Assembly: GCA_964608735.1 (NCBI GenBank)
Contig: CAZSPL010000037.1
Span: 1-23,145 of the forward strand
Length of the DNA: 23,145 nt
Direction: 5' to 3'
Origin: CAZSPL01 sp964608735
GTDB taxonomy: Bacteria > JAJVIF01 > JAPKYR01 > CAZSPL01
In this document: in pieces, positions 1 through 7,058 of the stretch
Numbering within the stretch: position 1 is the first letter of the stretch
Layout: each line of letters begins with the position of its first letter
The notes under the pieces: generated by a model
Database searches by the model: none
What the model was told of the DNA's origin: nothing
Seen by the model: only the letters and a program-made list of their open reading frames with translations
Translations under genes and position numbers: made by a program

Positions 1-1468
1 GGTTGCGGGTAAGTTCCCACCATCCATTTTTAAACGCCGCATAATCCGAGCCGCCCATCGCGCCGACATACCTTACCGATGTCGCATAGAACAGCCACTG
101 CTTTATCCATAGCTGCTCGATATACTCGTCGAACGGATTCTCCTTGTCCGCGATGCCCGCACCCCAAGCCTTCCCGAGAAGCTGCGTCGCGCAAAGAACC
201 ATGTCGTCAGCCTCGGCGACGGAGCTGTCCATCTCGCCGAAGCGCCCGGCTATCCAGTCGGTCGAGTGACACGCGCGGCATGTCTTTGTCATCGAAGCCC
301 TGCGCGCCGACATCGTCGATTCATCGATAAGAAACTCCGATGCCAATCCCCCGCTGAACGTCGTCGGCATCGGAAGCCCGTCCGCGTTCTTTATCATATA
401 TGTCCGACCGTCCTTCGGCTGCGGATGAGAATAAATCACGCCGAATATCCTTACCCACAAACGCTCGCCGAAATCGTGCGTACGCTGTTGAATGACCGAC
501 CCATCCGGCGATGCAATCATCGCGTTATGGCATGCCGCGCATGTGGGCGCATGAAAATCGGCCCCGGCTTTCCACGGCACTTCTTCCCAGTTGTAGGAAT
601 CATCCGTCGCCGAAAAAATGTTCCCGTGTTTGCTTTCCTTGTATACATTATACGCCGGTACATCCGGTTCGAGGTGGCATTGCCCGCAGGTGTACGGCTT
701 CCGCGCCGCCTTGATGGAGAACTCGTGCCGCTGATGACACGCGCTGCATGCGCCGAGGCTGCCGTCGGGGTTCATCCGCCCCACTCCCTGGTTGGGCCAG
801 TTGGTGAGCTTCGGCACTTCGACATCGCCGAACGACGTGGCCACCGTGTGCATCCCCTCGACCTTCACATCCGTCCCATGGCAGTTGTAGCATGTCTGGT
901 TCAACGTATGCTGAAGCGAATCCCCCGGCACGACGCGGCCATCCTCGACCGACGCGCTCGCGGTGAGTGTCTTGACCAGCGCGTCGAATACCGCGTTCTC
1001 GGTGAGGATATTCAGCGCCTCGGATTTCTTGGTGCCGGAATACTGCGATACTTCCACCGGGTGGCAGGTGGCGCAGTCGTTGGGGGATACCACCACGTTT
1101 ATGTTGTATCCGAAATGGCTGAAATTGTCGGTGTGCGCCGATGCATTCAGCCCGTGGCATTCGAAACATCCCACCGCCGTTGACAGGAATTCGTCGGGGA
1201 CATTGTCGGACGACATCCTCCTCTCGTCGGACGGCCTCGCCATCGAGTCGGCGGGGGTGACCATGGAGTGGCGGCTGCGCTGCCAGTCCGCGACGATGCC
1301 CGGATGCAATGTCGAGTGGCAGTTGAGGCAGGCGGATGTCGCGTCGCTCACCGCGGCTTGCGGCGACTGGCTTTCCGATGCATTTACGGCATTGCTGGCA
1401 TTTACGGAGATGAAAAGAAATGCAAGGCATACGATGATAGCGGGGATGGCAACGATGCGTTTCCTCAT
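1..1468 (-). CDS. Octahaem c-type cytochrome, hydroxylamine oxidoreductase (HAO) family, partial
   Basis: The reading frame is open from an ATG at 1468 to the window edge (489 residues visible; the C-terminus is missing). A signal peptide (about residues 1-30, MRKR then a hydrophobic stretch ending in Ala) implies export to the periplasm. Eight CxxCH haem sites are visible at residues 47-51, 101-105, 132-136, 193-197, 241-245, 261-265, 310-314 and 397-401. Their spacing, the block around haems 5-6 (CSACHQRHEFS, then KPYTCGQCH, then YKESKHG) and the tail (CRACHS, NPFDEYIEQLW, AMGGSDY) match HAO-type enzymes, which oxidise hydroxylamine or hydrazine, or work reductively on nitrite in the epsilon-HAO branch. 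GGAGGAT lies just upstream of the ATG. Asp475-Tyr476 falls where the cross-linking tyrosine of oxidative HAO might be sought, but I cannot align it here. Family confidence is high; the direction of the reaction is unknown. Confidence 0.88.
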   Translation of the reverse strand, partial: MRKRIVAIPAIIVCLAFLFISVNASNAVNASESQSPQAAVSDATSACLNCHSTLHPGIVADWQRSRHSMVTPADSMARPSDERRMSSDNVPDEFLSTAVGCFECHGLNASAHTDNFSHFGYNINVVVSPNDCATCHPVEVSQYSGTKKSEALNILTENAVFDALVKTLTASASVEDGRVVPGDSLQHTLNQTCYNCHGTDVKVEGMHTVATSFGDVEVPKLTNWPNQGVGRMNPDGSLGACSACHQRHEFSIKAARKPYTCGQCHLEPDVPAYNVYKESKHGNIFSATDDSYNWEEVPWKAGADFHAPTCAACHNAMIASPDGSVIQQRTHDFGERLWVRIFGVIYSHPQPKDGRTYMIKNADGLPMPTTFSGGLASEFLIDESTMSARRASMTKTCRACHSTDWIAGRFGEMDSSVAEADDMVLCATQLLGKAWGAGIADKENPFDEYIEQLWIKQWLFYATSVRYVGAMGGSDYAAFKNGWWELTRN

Positions 1469-1502
1469 GGCTATCCTCCGGTGCGAGTTGTTCGGTAGCG
1501 TA

Positions 1503-1508
1503 ATTATA
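1503..1508 (-). promoter_or_regulatory. Candidate -10 box for the octahaem cytochrome gene
   Basis: Read on the minus strand this is a perfect TATAAT. It would place a transcription start near 1496 and leave a leader of about 28 bases before the ATG at 1468. I see no good -35 at 16-18 bases, so the promoter may depend on an activator or an alternative sigma factor, or the match may be chance. Confidence 0.35.
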
Positions 1509-1570
1509 ACTGGTGGAGGGGAATATTTCCGATGTTTAACAGTAATCCTTTTATAAGGGAAATACTCTTG

Positions 1571-1788
1571 AAGCCCGAGCCCCGACCGTCAGGGAGGGGA
1601 CACCGCATGGAAGCACAAACCACAAACAAGATAAGACACGGGCAAGCTTCAAGCAAGGTGGCAGTGTGATGAGGATTGGGAGACGCTTGTCCGTGCCACA
1701 CGGGCTTTCTTTTATGAATCGAGGACACGGGTAAGCTCGAAGACTCGCGTACCCGTGGCATTAGGAGTTGCGTGCACGTGGCATTAGG
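1571..1788. repeat. Modular intergenic repeat, copy A
   Basis: This aligns without gaps to 3293-3510 (copy B). The last 156 bases (1633-1788) appear identical to 3355-3510, and the first 62 bases differ at roughly ten positions. It contains several imperfect palindromes, for example CACGGGTA...TACCCGTG, and ends with two 23-base units of the tandem array seen in copy B. Copies C and D carry related modules in the opposite orientation. It occupies most of the 347-base gap between the cytochrome and the HEAT-repeat gene. An apparent frame through it is a by-product of the repeat and is not called as a gene. Confidence 0.85.
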
Positions 1789-1815
1789 TTGTCCGTGACC
1801 GGCAGCATTCCTTCC

Positions 1816-3219
1816 CTATTCCCTATCCTCTAATATCTCCAATGGCGTTGGGCTTTCGCCCTTAATCATTCTAATAGCTGCTAACGTGAGGCCCTGCGAT
1901 TCGGGGGATTGCTCTTTCAGAAGCGCTTCGAGGGCTAGAAGTGCCCTGGTCGATGCTTCGCCAAAGGAACCGAGAGAATAAGCCGCTGTCTCCTGAACCC
2001 GAGGTGATTTATCATTCAAGGTTTCAATCAAGGCATCGATTATCTCAGGGCTCGGGCCGATCCACCCGAGCGCGTGGGCGGTATGGTATCGCGTTTCAAT
2101 ATTGTCAACGCGGAGAAGCGGTATCAATTCGGGCGCATATATGATTGCATCATGGCGGAACGACTCCAGAATCCACACAGCGCGCGTTCTGACTTGCATC
2201 GGGCTTTCTGTCATCATCCAGTTCCCCAGTTCCGTTGTATCATCGAGCAGCCCGGCGACGCCGTCGAGCATCGCGCGGTTTTTATACTCCCTCGGGACGC
2301 ATCCTATAGCCGTGAGTGCCTGAGATCTTATACCGGGTTCCTCATCCTTAAGCGCACCAATAAGGGCGCTCTCAATTTCCGGCCCGGGTTGAAAAACATG
2401 GCAGACGAGATTGAGCGCGGCAAGCTCTTCATTGCCGCCGCCTTCGATGAATTCAGCCAGCTTCGGCGTAATCGATTTCGGCACCTTGGGCAGTTCATCC
2501 AATGCCACAAGCGATGCGACCTGAATATCCTCATTTTCGCTGTCAAGCAGCTTTATGAGACTACTGACAGCATCGACCGAAAATGGGGTTAGACCGTTCA
2601 CCGCTTCAATGGCGGCGAGCACGACACCGGGGTCGGGGTCATCGAGAGCATTGTAGATTGTGGGCAGTATCAGGGGTACCGCCGGGTGTTGCGAGATCAG
2701 CCTTTGAATATCTTCATCGGTTTCGGAACTGCAATCCATGGTCTGCGGGTATGCGACATCGACAAGATACGGCAGCGACGCGATTGCCGCTTTCCGGACA
2801 ACGGCATCATCATCATTCGCATATTTCAGAAAATCCGGGGCGGTATCTTCATCCAGCACAAAATGGGTCACATTGTCTTGCGCGGCCAATGTTCCGAGCG
2901 CCGCTGCGCGCACGATGTTGGAATCGTCCTGTTCGATTATTTCAAGCAGTTTGTCGAATAATTCGGGATGTGGTTCGTATGTGAACTCACTCAATGCCGT
3001 GATGGCGTCGGCACGGATTTGAGGATTCTCGTCGGTAATCTTGGCTTCCAGTTCTTCGAATGTGGGGGGATGCTCGCGTGCATTCCTCTGTTCCTCAAGT
3101 TGAGGGAATCTCTCGTCAAGATAAGATTCATCTGATTCTTTCTTTATTTCCCGGCATCCGGATGAAGAAAATACCAGGACAGTAAAGAAAAGGAGGTAGA
3201 TGTAATTGAACCTACGCAT
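1816..3219 (-). CDS. HEAT-repeat lipoprotein
   Basis: The product has 467 residues. An SPase II signal (hydrophobic stretch then SSGC, Cys22) predicts a lipid-anchored envelope protein. From about residue 50 to the end it is built of helical repeats of HEAT/PBS-lyase type, roughly ten of them, recognisable by recurring D-A-A-L-G/S patterns such as NPQIRADAITAL, NIVRAAALGTL and SPRVQETAAYSLG. Such alpha-solenoids are binding scaffolds and no catalytic motif is visible. A weak purine-rich GAGGGAA precedes the ATG. The gene is a single transcription unit lying between two direct repeats (copies A and B). Partner and function are unknown. Confidence 0.82.
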   Translation of the reverse strand: MRRFNYIYLLFFTVLVFSSSGCREIKKESDESYLDERFPQLEEQRNAREHPPTFEELEAKITDENPQIRADAITALSEFTYEPHPELFDKLLEIIEQDDSNIVRAAALGTLAAQDNVTHFVLDEDTAPDFLKYANDDDAVVRKAAIASLPYLVDVAYPQTMDCSSETDEDIQRLISQHPAVPLILPTIYNALDDPDPGVVLAAIEAVNGLTPFSVDAVSSLIKLLDSENEDIQVASLVALDELPKVPKSITPKLAEFIEGGGNEELAALNLVCHVFQPGPEIESALIGALKDEEPGIRSQALTAIGCVPREYKNRAMLDGVAGLLDDTTELGNWMMTESPMQVRTRAVWILESFRHDAIIYAPELIPLLRVDNIETRYHTAHALGWIGPSPEIIDALIETLNDKSPRVQETAAYSLGSFGEASTRALLALEALLKEQSPESQGLTLAAIRMIKGESPTPLEILEDRE

Positions 3220-3251
3220 GTTATTCCCTCATTGTGATTTCATTTACATTG

Positions 3252-3269
3252 CTCACACTAAAGTGTGAG
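3252..3269. repeat. Perfect short palindrome upstream of the HEAT-repeat gene
   Basis: CTCACACT, two A residues, then AGTGTGAG: an 8-base perfect inverted repeat followed by GGTACCC. A related sequence (GCACA, ATAGAG, TGTGC, then AGTACCC) occurs near 16885-16907 inside repeat copy C, so this is probably another member of the repeat family rather than an operator specific to this gene. Its place 33 bases upstream of the start codon still allows an effect on the leader RNA. Confidence 0.5.
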
Positions 3270-3292
3270 GTACCCATTAAGAAAATTAGACT

Positions 3293-3510
3293 AAGCCCGA
3301 GCCCCGACCGTTAGGGAGGGGACACCGCATAGAAGCTCGAATCACGAGCAGTTTAAGACACGGGCAAGCTTCAAGCAAGGTGGCAGTGTGATGAGGATTG
3401 GGAGACGCTTGTCCGTGCCACACGGGCTTTCTTTTATGAATCGAGGACACGGGTAAGCTCGAAGACTCGCGTACCCGTGGCATTAGGAGTTGCGTGCACG
3501 TGGCATTAGG
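3293..3510. repeat. Modular intergenic repeat, copy B
   Basis: Same orientation as copy A and aligned to it without gaps. The 156 bases 3355-3510 match 1633-1788 exactly. With copy A it brackets the HEAT-repeat lipoprotein gene as a direct repeat 1722 bases apart. Its 3' end runs into a longer 23-base tandem array than copy A has. Confidence 0.85.
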
Positions 3511-3607
3511 AGTTACGTACCCGTGGCATTAGGAGTTACGTACCCGTGGCACCAAGGCAATTTCCGTGCCCGTGGACCAGGAGTTATGTGACTGTGGCAC
3601 CAGGCGC
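3470..3607. repeat. Degenerate 23-base tandem array
   Basis: Units with the core CGTACCCGTGGCATTAGG followed by AGTTA/G begin at 3470, 3493, 3516, 3539 (a 26-base variant) and 3565, with a decayed last unit from 3588. The first three units differ from one another by only one to three bases. There are no unique spacers, so it is not a CRISPR array. Copy A carries only about two units, so the array has grown or shrunk between the copies. Confidence 0.8.
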
Positions 3608-3622
3608 AAAACCGGATGTTTA

Positions 3623-5389
3623 TTAAAAAATATTCCCCGACCAGTCGGGCTCGTTGTCGGCGTAATCCGGCTCTTTGGTAAGGTTGTACCAGAACTCACC
3701 GTCGACGGAAACGACATAGATATCCGATTCGGCGCCCATATCGTTGAGGTAATGCGTGAATGCGACCATCGTGCCGTCTGGCGACCATGTCGGCTGCACA
3801 TCAACCTCCGGGAAATATGTAAGCCTCGTTTCTTCTTCGGCGACGAGGTCCATCACATATATATCGGTGTCGTTCTCGCGCGTCGATGAATAGGCCACTT
3901 TCGTACCGTCGGGACTGTATGTGCCGTTTATTTCCGAGCCGAATGTCGATATCTGCTTGAGGTTCTCCCACGACGGGTAATCGACCTCGTAGATAAACAC
4001 GCCGATCCCGCTCCCGGTGAAAAGCAGCTTCGCCTCGTCGCCGCGGAATTCGGGATAGTAGTAGTCGGTGATGTAATAGCTCTGCGGCGGGACATCCAGC
4101 GTCGGGCCGCCGTCAACAGGCTTGTATGCCATATGAAAAAGGATGATGTCGAGGCATTCGGCAAAGTGCGAGTCGAATATCGCCAGCCCGCTTGGCGACC
4201 AGTCCGGGTCGAGGGCCTCGCATTCATCGGTAATCTTCTCCACCGCGGGACTGTCGATGTCGTACACATACAACTCGCACTCCACGTGCGGCGGGCCCGG
4301 CTGCGCGTCGCGATCGCTCGTGAACAAAATCTTCCTCTCGGTATGGCTGAAATCGGGCGATATATCGCTGCTCGTGTCGAACGTCAACTGCGTGACATCG
4401 GTGCCGTCGGGATTCATCATGAAAATATCCTCGTTGCCGGTACGGTCGGAGACGAATGTAATCCTGTCGAGATACTCCGGCTCGCTCACGAGGATATCGG
4501 CATAGTCATAGAGCCACCATCCCGGCGCGTTCGGGGAGTAGGCGCTTATGAGCACGCGGTAAACCCCCGGCTCGGGAAGCATGTTGTTTACCAATTCGCC
4601 CGACCAGGTGTCCCCCGATGTATTCGCAAGGCTTATGACTTCGCCCATGATTTCCGTCGCGTCGATGGTCACCTCGCTTACGTCATCCTGCCAGTCATGC
4701 ACGGTAACGCTGAGCGTTGCGGCGTCGAACAGCTTCGCGATGGCGCCGTCCTGGTCGAAGTCGATTATCTCGTAGGGCTCCTTGCAATGCCCGGGCCATG
4801 ACGCGTCGACCGCGTAATCGAACCCGCCCCAGTTCATCGGTTTGGGAAGCCTGAACAGCACCTGCTGAGTGTCGGTCTCATAGCTGTTGAAAGCCCGCTG
4901 GTAATCGTTTGTCTCGAACGCGATGAACGGGTTGATGTCCTTCGGGTCGGAGTCGTCATAGAGCTTCGTGTAATCGTCGGCGTTGACTATATCATGCCCG
5001 GTGTTGTTGGCGATGAGGATGCCCCGCACGTCGTAGCCGGTAAGGTTGGTCGGATTTTTCAGAATGGTGTCGACATCCATGATGCGTGTTATGGGATTGA
5101 ATGAATGCACCACGAACTCGATACAGCCGTAGCAGTTCGGCGGGGTGAGGAATCCCTTCACGTTATAATGCGCCGCCACGCTTCTGAGCAGCTCGACATC
5201 CATCGCGAGATTCTCGATATCCGGCACCACGCGGACATAATCGAGAAGCATGTGCGATGACTCGGCCTCGCGCATCGCGGGGGACGCCGGATTATCCGCC
5301 GGCGCGCCCGGCCCGGAGCATCCCGCGCAAAGCAGGATGAGCGTCAGGGCGAGGAAGGAATATTTCGACAAAAGCCTGGGATTGAACAT
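3623..5389 (-). CDS. TolB-type propeller lipoprotein with the shared N-terminal module
   Basis: The product has 588 residues with lipobox LCAGC (Cys24, followed by Ser). Residues from about 45 to 295 form a diverged version of the module shared with the three plus-strand lipoproteins: a VKGF...PP start, a TGYDVRGI motif, FDYAVDASWPG and a V.DWQ.D strand. From about residue 300 come WD40-like TolB/PD40 beta-propeller blades: FVSDRTGNEDIFMMNPDGT, then KILFTSDRD, GTYSPDGTKVAYSS, WSPDGTMVAFTH and SDIYVVSVDG. GGGAGGT precedes the ATG at good spacing. The gene lies 24 bases downstream of the prepilin-like gene and is probably cotranscribed with it. PD40 propellers usually mediate protein binding in the periplasm. 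There is no Tol-Pal partner here, so it is not called tolB. Confidence 0.82.
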   Translation of the reverse strand: MFNPRLLSKYSFLALTLILLCAGCSGPGAPADNPASPAMREAESSHMLLDYVRVVPDIENLAMDVELLRSVAAHYNVKGFLTPPNCYGCIEFVVHSFNPITRIMDVDTILKNPTNLTGYDVRGILIANNTGHDIVNADDYTKLYDDSDPKDINPFIAFETNDYQRAFNSYETDTQQVLFRLPKPMNWGGFDYAVDASWPGHCKEPYEIIDFDQDGAIAKLFDAATLSVTVHDWQDDVSEVTIDATEIMGEVISLANTSGDTWSGELVNNMLPEPGVYRVLISAYSPNAPGWWLYDYADILVSEPEYLDRITFVSDRTGNEDIFMMNPDGTDVTQLTFDTSSDISPDFSHTERKILFTSDRDAQPGPPHVECELYVYDIDSPAVEKITDECEALDPDWSPSGLAIFDSHFAECLDIILFHMAYKPVDGGPTLDVPPQSYYITDYYYPEFRGDEAKLLFTGSGIGVFIYEVDYPSWENLKQISTFGSEINGTYSPDGTKVAYSSTRENDTDIYVMDLVAEEETRLTYFPEVDVQPTWSPDGTMVAFTHYLNDMGAESDIYVVSVDGEFWYNLTKEPDYADNEPDWSGNIF

Positions 5390-5413
5390 CTAAGTACCTC
5401 CCGGGAATGCAGG

Positions 5414-5866
5414 TTATTCTTCGCGGATGTTCATCGTCTGGTCGATGACGTATGTGGGGGAATCCCTTGGCGCGCCCTTGAGCGTGTTCGGTATCGCCTT
5501 GATCACGAACCCGCTCGATGAAATTTCCATCACGAGGTCGAACATGGGCACCATGGGGACCCTGTCGGTGGCTTTGGCGTTGTAGCCCGTACCGTATGTC
5601 TGAGTGATGAGCTGTTCTATCGTCGGGATATATTTCTGCCGCATGCTGTATTCCGTCGCCTGGAACGAAGCGAGGTTGAGAAGCGTGCTCCTCAGCGTGG
5701 CGAGCTGCACGCCCCCCTTGATAGTGTCGGGCTTGTAATTCGTGCCGACACCGGCGGCGCCGGTATAGAAACGCAGGCCGCCCATTGCCAGGATGCAAAC
5801 GATTACCGCCGCTATCAGGATTCCGAGCATGGTGAATCCGCGCTGACTGCGATATGACAGGACCAT
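5414..5866 (-). CDS. Prepilin-like (type IV pilin / pseudopilin) protein
   Basis: The product has 150 residues and begins with a short basic leader ending in RG, followed by FTMLGILIAAVIV, the hallmark of class III (prepilin peptidase) signals; cleavage is expected after Gly10. The conserved Glu at mature position 5 is replaced by Gly, which is unusual for major pilins and is seen in some minor pseudopilins. The remainder is a short globular domain with no recognisable motif. GGAGGTG precedes the ATG. It is the first gene of a two-gene unit with the TolB-type lipoprotein. It may be a minor component of a type II secretion or pilus system encoded elsewhere. Confidence 0.72.
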   Translation of the reverse strand: MVLSYRSQRGFTMLGILIAAVIVCILAMGGLRFYTGAAGVGTNYKPDTIKGGVQLATLRSTLLNLASFQATEYSMRQKYIPTIEQLITQTYGTGYNAKATDRVPMVPMFDLVMEISSSGFVIKAIPNTLKGAPRDSPTYVIDQTMNIREE

Positions 5867-5911
5867 GAGGCACCTCCGGCGTGGAAAGATTCCCTCTAAC
5901 GTCCATCTTTA

Positions 5912-5920
5912 ATTATATCA
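5912..5920 (-). promoter_or_regulatory. Extended -10 promoter for the prepilin-like / TolB-lipoprotein unit
   Basis: On the minus strand this reads TGATATAAT, a perfect -10 with the TGn extension, 46 bases upstream of the prepilin-like ATG. No clear -35 lies at 17 bases, which fits extended -10 promoters. Confidence 0.45.
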
Positions 5921-5971
5921 CATGAGAAAAAATCCGTGGAATGCCTGAATTACCGAACCGGGCAGGGGAAA

Positions 5972-6000
5972 TAGTCATCTAAGTCAAATGATGATATTAT
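5972..6000 (+). promoter_or_regulatory. Candidate promoter of the signal peptidase gene
   Basis: TAGTCA (5972-5977) and TATTAT (5995-6000) are separated by 17 bases, each matching the sigma70 consensus at four or five of six positions. Transcription would start just ahead of the ribosome binding site at 6009-6013, giving a very short leader. It is divergent from the prepilin-like promoter. Confidence 0.35.
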
Positions 6001-6020
6001 ATCCCGCCGGAGGGCAAAGC

Positions 6021-6695
6021 ATGACAAAAACAGAGAATCCGCCCGAAGAAGAGAAGAAAGAACCGGAGGACGGCGATAAATCGAAGTGGCTGCGCGAGCT
6101 CGTACGGGACCTGCTGCTGCTGGTGGTTTTCGTGTTCGCATTCAGGGCCGTGGTGGCCGAGGCAAACTGGATACCGACGAGCTCGATGGTACCCACCCTC
6201 GCCGAGAACGACAAGATAATCGTCGATAAGATAAGCCTGAACTGGCGCGATATCCAGAGGGGGGATATCATCACGTTCTTCCCTCCCGAAGATTCGGGCA
6301 TTCCGCTGGAAGGCAGGAAAGTGCGCTTCATCAAGCGCGTCATCGGGCTTCCGGGGGAAACCGTGGAAGTACGCCGGCAGGACGGGGTGTATGTGAACGG
6401 CGAGAAGCTGTATGAGCCCTATGTCCGGGGCTACCCGGCCAGGAATTCGCTGCCGAACTACACCTGGGGCCCTGAAGTGGTGCCGCCCGATCACTATTTC
6501 CTCCTCGGCGACAACCGCAACGGCTCGCAGGACTCGCATGTGTGGGACGACCCGTGGCTGCCGGAGAAGAACATCATCGGCCGCGCGGTTTTCCGCTACT
6601 GGCCGCTGCTTCGCGTCGGGGGCATCGAGGACAGGGAATTCCTCGGGCATTACTTCGTTCGGGACAAGTATCTCGATGACGAAACCGGTTCCTGA
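6021..6695 (+). CDS. lepB: Type I signal peptidase
   Basis: This membrane-bound enzyme cleaves signal peptides from exported proteins at the outer face of the inner membrane. A charged N-terminus (about 1-28) is followed by one transmembrane segment (about 29-43). The catalytic serine motif SSMVPT places the nucleophile at Ser55, and RFIKRVIGLPGE gives the general base Lys105. The conserved GDNRNGSQDSH box lies near the C-terminus. The length of 224 residues is usual for bacterial enzymes with one membrane segment. I prefer the ATG at 6021 to the one at 5988 because GGAGG at 6009-6013 sits seven bases ahead of it and the upstream residues add nothing recognisable. It is adjacent to a set of exported proteins, although lipoproteins themselves use signal peptidase II. 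Confidence 0.95.
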   Translation: MTKTENPPEEEKKEPEDGDKSKWLRELVRDLLLLVVFVFAFRAVVAEANWIPTSSMVPTLAENDKIIVDKISLNWRDIQRGDIITFFPPEDSGIPLEGRKVRFIKRVIGLPGETVEVRRQDGVYVNGEKLYEPYVRGYPARNSLPNYTWGPEVVPPDHYFLLGDNRNGSQDSHVWDDPWLPEKNIIGRAVFRYWPLLRVGGIEDREFLGHYFVRDKYLDDETGS

Positions 6696-6731
6696 CCGGG
6701 GCGGGGAATAGTTTTCGATTACGTTAAAACG

Positions 6732-6760
6732 AGCCGGGCCGATTCCGCGCCCGGCTTTAT
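6732..6760 (+). terminator. Terminator after the signal peptidase gene
   Basis: AGCCGGGC (6732-6739) pairs with GCCCGGCT (6749-6756) across a nine-base loop, followed by a short TTTAT tract. The poly-T run is weak, so termination may be incomplete. Confidence 0.6.
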
Positions 6761-7058
6761 CTATAATAATATAATGAAAATCATGGTGTGGACGGCATTG
6801 CTGTATGCTTGATTTGATGCGACTTACAAGCGAACACGGTGAGCGCCGCCGTGAGATTATTCATATGAAATACGCAAAACCGTATTTGTGGCGGGCTTAA
6901 TAGTATCTAAATTGTGTAGCAGAACAAGCCAAGGACTTGGAGGTACAGACGCAGTATCAATGCTTGTTATAACCGACTGGCGTATGCCCGGATAACATAG
7001 AGTTGTGCACTGCAATCAAAGTATCCTATTCAAAGTTTCAATCCATTAGGAGGTTAGT
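6761..7058. other. AT-richer spacer before the first mosaic lipoprotein; no gene seen
   Basis: About 300 bases without a credible coding frame or RNA gene. It holds a small perfect inverted repeat CCAAG-GA-CTTGG at 6929-6940 and a possible extended -10 TGTTATAAC at 6965-6973 without a good -35. AGGAGG ends the region ahead of the ATG at 7059. It does not contain the modular repeat that fills the other long spacers, and I could not match it to a riboswitch class. Confidence 0.4.

Noticed and set aside
266..1183. Plus-strand frame of about 305 codons at the left end
   Set aside because: It is antisense to the HAO-family cytochrome, whose eight CxxCH motifs, signal peptide and ribosome binding site establish the minus strand as coding.
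1504..1761. Small minus-strand frame, with a near-copy at 3286-3483, that could suggest a conserved small protein
   Set aside because: The conservation follows from the DNA repeat (copies A and B). Spacing and module structure are those of an intergenic palindromic element, and in copies C and D the module order is broken.
3470..3607. Possible CRISPR array
   Set aside because: The 23-base units abut each other with no unique spacers and no cas genes are nearby.
5988..6020. Earlier start for the signal peptidase
   Set aside because: The 11 extra codons cover the candidate -10 region and the GGAGG ribosome binding site of the ATG at 6021.
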